Shown here one piece after another: positions 6,394-10,909 of a stretch of DNA of 10,909 bases. The DNA is taken from positions 1 through 10,909 of the forward strand of contig JAGACY010000449.1 in assembly GCA_017613855.1 (NCBI GenBank). The letters are read 5' to 3'. The translations under genes and the position numbers were made by a program. Numbering within the stretch: position 1 is the first letter of the stretch; every line of letters begins with the position of its first letter. Below the pieces are notes generated by a model. That model was not told the DNA's origin and did no database searches. It was given only the letters and a program-made list of their open reading frames with translations. The stretch is from Pseudomonadota bacterium. Lineage in GTDB: Bacteria > Myxococcota > Bradymonadia > UBA4248.

Positions 6394-8379
6394 TCACTGT
6401 TTACGCCGATTTACGCACAATCCAAGCAAACCAAGTAAAGCAAAACCAACTCCAATGGGGGCCGAATTCGATCCGCGTGGTACCGCAGCACATGAGCTGA
6501 CAAGTTGGGTAGCGGCATCTGCCCCCGCAGCAAGACAGAATTCAAAACATGTGGGATCGTTGCAATCGGACAGACCATCGTTGTTGTCGTCTTTCCCATT
6601 GTCACATATCTCTGTAGCGGGTGTCACATCCGTTCCGGTGCTGCCGCCGGGCTGCGTGTTACATCCACTATCCTGTGCACACATGGGATCGTTACAATCG
6701 ATCAAACCATCGCCATTATCATCCACATTATTGCTGCAATTCTCTGTATTGGAAGCAGGAGGCTGTTCTTCGCCGGATGTGCAGTTTGCATCGAGCATGC
6801 ACCGGGGATCATCGCAATCGGTCAACCCATCATTATTATCATCGATGCCATTGATACAATTCTCGTCTTCATTATCTATTGGCTGTGAAGTACAGGCAGA
6901 ATCTTGTGCACATTGTGGATCATCGCAATCTGCGAGGCCATCATTATTGTCATCCTGACCATTCGTGCAATCCTCATCGTCGCCAGACACAGGCTGTGAA
7001 ATACAGGCAGGATCCTGCGCACAGAGTTCATCGTCACAATCGACAAAGCCATTGCCATTGTCATCCACGCCATTGGTACAATCTTCCGCTAACGAGATCG
7101 GGGTTGGAGCTGTCTCACAGGAACTGTCAAACAAACATTGAGGATCATCGCAATCCGCGAGACCATCACGGTTATCGTCAATGCCATTGTCGCAATGTTC
7201 CACCTTGCACCATGCATCCTCATAGCATTGAGTATCTTCACAGTCGATTGCCCCGTTGCCATTGTCATCCACACCATTCGTGCAATTCTCAGGCTGACAG
7301 GAAAGCTCTGATGTACAAGCCGGATCTTCACAATCTGCTTTTCCGTTGCCATTGTCATCCACACCATTCGTGCAATTCTCAGGCTGACAGACAAGTTCTG
7401 ACATACACTGAGGATCATTGCAATCGCTCAGACCATCCCCGTTGTCATCCACACCATTCGTGCAATCTTCATAAATCGGAGGCGTTGGCAAATTCGGAAC
7501 CACGCTTGTCACAAAACTACGGAAATCATCGACTAGAGTATAGGCTGCAAATATCTCGCAATTCTGATCACCATAGCTCGTCACACCCATGACATAATCG
7601 ACGCCGTCTTTGGTATAAAAAGCAGGACCGCCCGAATCGCCGTTGCATCCATTTGTGTCAACCCCGTAAAGAAACATCAGACCATTCGGATGGTCATAAA
7701 ATGTCTCACTGCAATGTTTGGAATTAACGCCGCCGGACTTTTTAGAACAATATGCCAACACGGGTATTGTGGTCTCATATTTTACGCCGGTCGACTTATC
7801 ATCATTGACATTGGTCAGCCCAAATCCTACCAAATTGACGAAAGTACCGGGTTTATAATCGATATCTTTGGCGGTTGGTACGTACTTCTCGGGAATGATG
7901 TAGGCGGGTTCTGCCACACATGAAGGAACCGATTTCGTAAGTTTTATAATAGCAATGTCATTTTCTACGGTATCCCCCTGATCGGTGGTGATGCATACAA
8001 AATTGCTCGGAACGTATCCCCCTTCAATATCGTAGGTCGCTTTCAGATTTTTGACATTTTGCCCAATCCCAACACGTGCATAAGCCAGAAGCTCTGCAGC
8101 ATCAGGATTTCCGCAATCCCCCACACAATGCCCGGCGGTTAAAACATAATTCTCCGAAATCAACGTGCCTGTACAAAACGCACTCTTGCCATACCCCAGG
8201 CTAGTGAGATCATAATAAAAGACCACCGTCGACATGCGATCATTCCCTGTGACCTTGGTCCCATTAATAATCGGAAGTTTATAAGCCGAAAGATCAGCCT
8301 TCTCAAACGAATTATCGGAATTGCACCCAAAGAGGGTCAACGATGCTGCAAACAGAATAAAAATGGTTCTAAGTTTCAT
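6394..8379 (-). CDS. Secreted chymotrypsin-family serine protease with nine Cys-rich repeats and a C-terminal anchor
   Basis: A 661-residue paralogue of the adjacent protease. The N-terminal signal ends in LFGC (Cys19), a good lipoprotein signal. Mature start: IING (37-40), preceded by Pro, so activation is not by a trypsin-like cut. Triad: His84 (TAGHC), Asp141 (NDIAII), Ser249 (GCNGDSGGP); Cys69/Cys85 and Cys245/Cys274 fit conserved disulfides. The position equivalent to trypsin Asp189 is Asn243. Residues 305-615 form nine Cys-rich Asp/Asn/Gly repeats, against five in the neighbour. The tail (630-661) has the same Cys-PRGSN-PIG, hydrophobic and NRRK layout. The frame continues upstream to a Met at 8511, but the start at 8379 is chosen because the signal peptide begins there and AGGAG (8388-8392) lies 8 nt upstream. 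Probably first in a two-protease unit. Confidence 0.9.
   Translation of the reverse strand: MKLRTIFILFAASLTLFGCNSDNSFEKADLSAYKLPIINGTKVTGNDRMSTVVFYYDLTSLGYGKSAFCTGTLISENYVLTAGHCVGDCGNPDAAELLAYARVGIGQNVKNLKATYDIEGGYVPSNFVCITTDQGDTVENDIAIIKLTKSVPSCVAEPAYIIPEKYVPTAKDIDYKPGTFVNLVGFGLTNVNDDKSTGVKYETTIPVLAYCSKKSGGVNSKHCSETFYDHPNGLMFLYGVDTNGCNGDSGGPAFYTKDGVDYVMGVTSYGDQNCEIFAAYTLVDDFRSFVTSVVPNLPTPPIYEDCTNGVDDNGDGLSDCNDPQCMSELVCQPENCTNGVDDNGNGKADCEDPACTSELSCQPENCTNGVDDNGNGAIDCEDTQCYEDAWCKVEHCDNGIDDNRDGLADCDDPQCLFDSSCETAPTPISLAEDCTNGVDDNGNGFVDCDDELCAQDPACISQPVSGDDEDCTNGQDDNNDGLADCDDPQCAQDSACTSQPIDNEDENCINGIDDNNDGLTDCDDPRCMLDANCTSGEEQPPASNTENCSNNVDDNGDGLIDCNDPMCAQDSGCNTQPGGSTGTDVTPATEICDNGKDDNNDGLSDCNDPTCFEFCLAAGADAATQLVSSCAAVPRGSNSAPIGVGFALLGLLGLCVNRRKQ
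6397..6492 (-). other. MYXO-CTERM-like anchoring tail of the second protease
   Basis: Residues 630-661: a Cys, the linker AAVPRGSNSAPIG, a Leu/Gly-rich hydrophobic helix and RRK near the end. It aligns with the tail of the other protease without gaps through PIG, a stronger match than generic transmembrane ends would give. Confidence 0.65.
6535..7467 (-). repeat. Nine tandem Cys-rich Asp/Asn/Gly protein repeats (protease 2)
   Basis: Cores start at Cys306, 336, 366, 396, 434, 471, 508, 548 and 592: CxNGxDDN(G/N)(D/N)G-x2-DC-x-D-x2-C, most followed by a fourth Cys about six residues later. The first four units have an exact 30-residue period; later ones have variable Gly/Ser/Pro linkers. The fourth unit has Arg in place of the loop Gly (DDNRDG). 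Confidence 0.88.
7253..7390 (-). repeat. Two identical 48-bp DNA copies within the protease repeats
   Basis: Positions 7253-7300 and 7343-7390 are identical at the DNA level and offset by 90 bp, exactly one 30-residue unit. Other units have diverged at synonymous sites, so this pair points to a recent duplication or to gene conversion. Confidence 0.85.
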
Positions 8380-8427
8380 TAGGAATGCTCCTAGCAATAT
8401 GGCAGACACACCAAAACAGCCCGCAGT

Positions 8428-8456
8428 ATTATAACAAAATTCAACTATGGAATAAA
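8428..8456 (-). promoter_or_regulatory. Candidate promoter of the nine-repeat protease gene
   Basis: On the minus strand a perfect TATAAT (8428-8433) lies 17 bp from TTTATT (8451-8456), a weak -35. It is about 49 bp upstream of the chosen start codon. Confidence 0.45.
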
Positions 8457-8480
8457 CACAACAAAATACTTTCCATCTAT

Positions 8481-8535
8481 GGTATATGCCCTCAACAGGT
8501 GCATCCCGCACGTCTTTTTAACTTGGGAATATACC
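8481..8535. promoter_or_regulatory. Long imperfect inverted repeat in the divergent intergenic region
   Basis: GGTATATGCCC (8481-8491) and GGGAATATACC (8525-8535) pair at 10 of 11 positions around a 33-nt interval. The interval contains a small GTGC/GCAC hairpin (8499-8511) followed by TCTTTTT. It ends 31 bp before the start of the rightward gene. It may be an operator or paired regulator sites, or a structured leader. Confidence 0.5.
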
Positions 8536-8566
8536 CCCAATTTCAAACAGCATCCGATTAATCCAA

Positions 8567-10909
8567 ATGAGATATACCAAGCAAACTCTTATCCTGGCTC
8601 TTGCATCCCTCACATTGTGTTCCTGGGGCTATGCCCAGGAAGAAGTCAAGCAAACCGTCGAGCCGCCTCGTGCCATTTGGCTCGAGCCCACACAGAACAT
8701 GGCTTCATGGAGAGATACACGCACAGTTGATTTCGTACCTGCCCCACCGGAAATCCTTGCCACGGGCAAGAATACAGCTATCGCAAAACTGGCAGACGGA
8801 AACCTCTATGCCGTTGACACAAACTTGAATGTACTCGGCGTCATTTCTTTACCCGAAAACACACAATGGTTTGCTCTCGACGATAAAGATCGCATCCTCG
8901 CCCACAATGGATCTGCGCTGTTCACATCAAATTCATGGCAGGACACCGCAAATCCGGATGCTTTCACCTCGATTTTGGACATCGCCGATGTAAAGGCAAT
9001 GGATATCGGATCCGATACACTCGCCTATGCAGACAGTGAAAAACTCTACCTGATCAACTTAACATCCGGTACCATCCAGCAAAAGCAATTGGCCGATTTC
9101 TTTGATGATGCCAAAGTTGCTGCCATGACACCCGAAGCGGTACTGGCCGCAGAAGAAGCGGCTGCCAAAAAGAAAAAGCCGAGCAAATCGAGCAAAAAAA
9201 CAGAACAGGAAGAAGCCCCCACACAGGTTGCAGACATCCAGGGCATCTGGTGGCGTGCAGACGGTACAGGAATCATCCGCGTGCGAAGCCTCATGAATAT
9301 CCGAACGTTTATCACACGCGACAATGGAAAATCCTGGACGCTCGACGAGAATGCACCACAAACCCTCATGCATACGCTGGGCGGCATCTGGAATGGCGAG
9401 GATCTTGTTTTAAGTCAGGATGGCTCAGCCTGGATTAAAACCTGTTCCCAAGCCAATGTCCTGAATCTCGCAAACCGATGGACGCTCAAACATCAGCCCG
9501 ACACCGATGCCGCCACAACCGCCATACCCGACTGGATGATCCTGGCAACCCCGGCTGCAAACGAAGAAAATACCACGCTCTTTGCCAATGATGAAAATGG
9601 CGAGCTCTGTCTGCTCACCGTTCCGCAGCTCCAGGCAACTCAGGAATCCACAATTTCCACGCCCTCCACGGTGGCATACAATCCCCAGTACACCGGAGGG
9701 TTTAAACTCGGCCTCATGCCTGCTGTAAAAGCATCGGACGATAAGGCCACGGCCCCTGCACTCTGGATGATTCGTCCCGAAGGCAATGTCGAAACCATCG
9801 CTGCCCCCGAAGACTGCACCAATCCTCTTTACGCAGACAGCATCGACGGACTCGGCATCCTCGTCTGTGACAAAGATTCCGAAGACGGCTCATCTGTTGC
9901 GATTGTCTATACCCGTACCGCCGATTCCGAATGGGTTGCCGAAACACTGCTCGACTATCAGTTTAAAAACGGAAACACGCACTATGCGGTTCTGTCTTCC
10001 ACTCGCGAGCTCATGGCCGCAGAAGACGGAACGCTCGTACTCACCGGCGATTGCCTCGAAGAATATGGTCCGGCACCGGAGCTCACCGAAGAAGAACAAG
10101 CACTCGGCATGACACCACACGAGCCACCGGCTATCAAAGCCTGCTACTATGCCGTGCGCAATTCCGACGAATCACTTCCCAACAATGAACGATGGCGCAT
10201 CGAACGCGTCGAAAATGCCGATGCCATCGTCCCCTTAACCGGCGCCCGCATTCTGTCCGTCGAAGACCATGGCGCCCCCAACGCAAAATCACTCGTACTG
10301 CGAACACCGCTGGCCACCGAAAAAATTGTCGATAACTTCGATACTTCCCCATACACCGGCCTCGTCCAAACCCACGAAGGATGCCTCGCACTCTATGATG
10401 GTTCCGTCGATGCCCTGACACTCGCCGATGCACAATCGGGATACACAAACCCAGAAACCGGCGAATATATCGCGGGATCCAATGTCAAGCTGCTCTCCGT
10501 CAACGGCACACAGGCCGGCCTCGACTGTGCACAATCCCGTCTCATCGTCGAATCAGGAATGGGCCACACCGAATACGTCGAGGAACCCGAAGGCGATCCG
10601 CGCTTCGGCCTCAGATTAGGCGGCGGCGCCATGCTCTCGACCAAAGATGTCATCACATGGGTCATGCGCGTCGAAGCACTCATACCCGTTTACAAAGGAA
10701 AATACGAAGTCGGACTGCTCTATCGCATGAGCGGCGGCAACGAAGCCGCTGCAACTGGACACATGGGCATCGTCTCGATGCGATGGCGATACGATGAGCT
10801 CGAAAAATTTGACTTCGCCGCCGGCGCCGGAATCGGGTACGGTCAGGCTTGCGGATACGACAGGGCAAGCGACAAAAACGCCAACGATGACGACGAAAAA
10901 ACCAAACCA
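8567..10909 (+). CDS. Large secreted protein with a propeller-like body and a probable outer-membrane barrel end (3' partial)
   Basis: The frame runs without a stop from 8567 to the window edge (781 codons). A Sec signal peptide (MRYTK, hydrophobic core, GYA|QEE near residue 23) indicates export. Residues 30-670 are rich in short beta-strand-like segments. One exact Asp-box, TRDNGKSW (250-257), suggests a beta-propeller as in sialidase-like or Ycf48-like proteins. A Lys-rich disordered stretch (about 200-215) interrupts the body. From about residue 680 to the edge, alternating hydrophobic strands (FGLRLGGGAML, WVMRVEALIPVY, KYEVGLLYRM, FAAGAGIGYG) resemble outer-membrane barrel hairpins, with an acidic loop at the edge. 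No enzyme motif was recognised; a role as a surface-anchored sensor or binding protein is only a guess. This is the first possible start after a stop at 8519; no Shine-Dalgarno sequence is visible. Codon use (CTC, GCC, GAA) resembles the TRAP genes, not the proteases. Confidence 0.8.
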   Translation, partial: MRYTKQTLILALASLTLCSWGYAQEEVKQTVEPPRAIWLEPTQNMASWRDTRTVDFVPAPPEILATGKNTAIAKLADGNLYAVDTNLNVLGVISLPENTQWFALDDKDRILAHNGSALFTSNSWQDTANPDAFTSILDIADVKAMDIGSDTLAYADSEKLYLINLTSGTIQQKQLADFFDDAKVAAMTPEAVLAAEEAAAKKKKPSKSSKKTEQEEAPTQVADIQGIWWRADGTGIIRVRSLMNIRTFITRDNGKSWTLDENAPQTLMHTLGGIWNGEDLVLSQDGSAWIKTCSQANVLNLANRWTLKHQPDTDAATTAIPDWMILATPAANEENTTLFANDENGELCLLTVPQLQATQESTISTPSTVAYNPQYTGGFKLGLMPAVKASDDKATAPALWMIRPEGNVETIAAPEDCTNPLYADSIDGLGILVCDKDSEDGSSVAIVYTRTADSEWVAETLLDYQFKNGNTHYAVLSSTRELMAAEDGTLVLTGDCLEEYGPAPELTEEEQALGMTPHEPPAIKACYYAVRNSDESLPNNERWRIERVENADAIVPLTGARILSVEDHGAPNAKSLVLRTPLATEKIVDNFDTSPYTGLVQTHEGCLALYDGSVDALTLADAQSGYTNPETGEYIAGSNVKLLSVNGTQAGLDCAQSRLIVESGMGHTEYVEEPEGDPRFGLRLGGGAMLSTKDVITWVMRVEALIPVYKGKYEVGLLYRMSGGNEAAATGHMGIVSMRWRYDELEKFDFAAGAGIGYGQACGYDRASDKNANDDDEKTKP

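Noticed and set aside
6535..7467. Regularly spaced DNA repeats resembling a CRISPR array.
   Set aside because: The repeats keep a reading frame through the whole protease gene and encode Cys-rich Asp/Asn/Gly units. Spacing is a multiple of three and the units are diverged, so they are protein repeats.
6278..7592. Long plus-strand open frames opposite the nine-repeat protease (6278-6958 and 6879-7592).
   Set aside because: They mirror the repetitive codons of the real gene and give Ser- or His-rich repetitive products with no family resemblance.
8380..8511. Upstream in-frame start for the nine-repeat protease at 8511.
   Set aside because: It would put 44 residues before a clear lipoprotein signal peptide. 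The start at 8379 has a well-placed AGGAG.
8479..8828. Small open frames at 8479-8730 and 8601-8828.
   Set aside because: They are out of frame with the long open frame starting at 8567, which has a signal peptide and continues to the window edge.

Overview
The window looks like a chromosomal segment of a Gram-negative bacterium of the Myxococcota / former Deltaproteobacteria type, possibly a moderate-GC lineage. Three things suggest this. Two secreted proteases carry Cys-rich 'DDNGDGLxDC' repeats. Both end in a MYXO-CTERM-like tail (Cys, short Pro/Ser linker, hydrophobic helix, Arg cluster). The last gene appears to end in an outer-membrane barrel. No taxonomic marker gene is present, so this placement is inference.

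Left part (1-4366, + strand): a TRAP-type transport locus. It contains the C-terminal end of an unrecognised, probably helical protein (2-451), a periplasmic solute-binding protein of the AdeT1/2-like family (567-1574), and a single-chain TRAP permease that appears to fuse the small (DctQ) and large (DctM) membrane subunits (2042-4318). The binding protein and permease are not tightly coupled. A strong intrinsic terminator follows the binding-protein gene, then about 250 bp of back-to-back hairpins, then a good sigma70-type promoter and a 5'UTR hairpin for the permease.

Middle (4331-8379): a bidirectional terminator separates the permease from two convergent minus-strand genes. Both encode chymotrypsin-fold serine proteases with a possible lipoprotein signal, an IING mature N terminus, an intact His/Asp/Ser triad, a run of Cys-rich Asp/Asn/Gly repeats (5 in one, 9 in the other) and a C-terminal anchoring tail. 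They are clear paralogues with different repeat numbers, and neither has the Asp that gives trypsin its Arg/Lys preference. Their DNA looks more AT-rich than the flanking genes.

Right part (8380-10909): a 187-bp divergent intergenic region carries a promoter for the protease gene and a long imperfect inverted repeat. It leads into a large secreted protein, open at the window end (781 codons visible). This protein has a Sec signal peptide, a propeller-like body with one Asp-box, and a C-terminal stretch resembling outer-membrane beta strands.

The most unusual features are the family of bulged trinucleotide-loop hairpins at 1675-1849 (with looser relatives at 4415-4472), the paralogous proteases that seem to be tethered at both ends, and the acidic insertions in the TRAP permease, one of which resembles the tail of the first protein. 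No RNA genes, insertion sequences or CRISPR arrays were seen.
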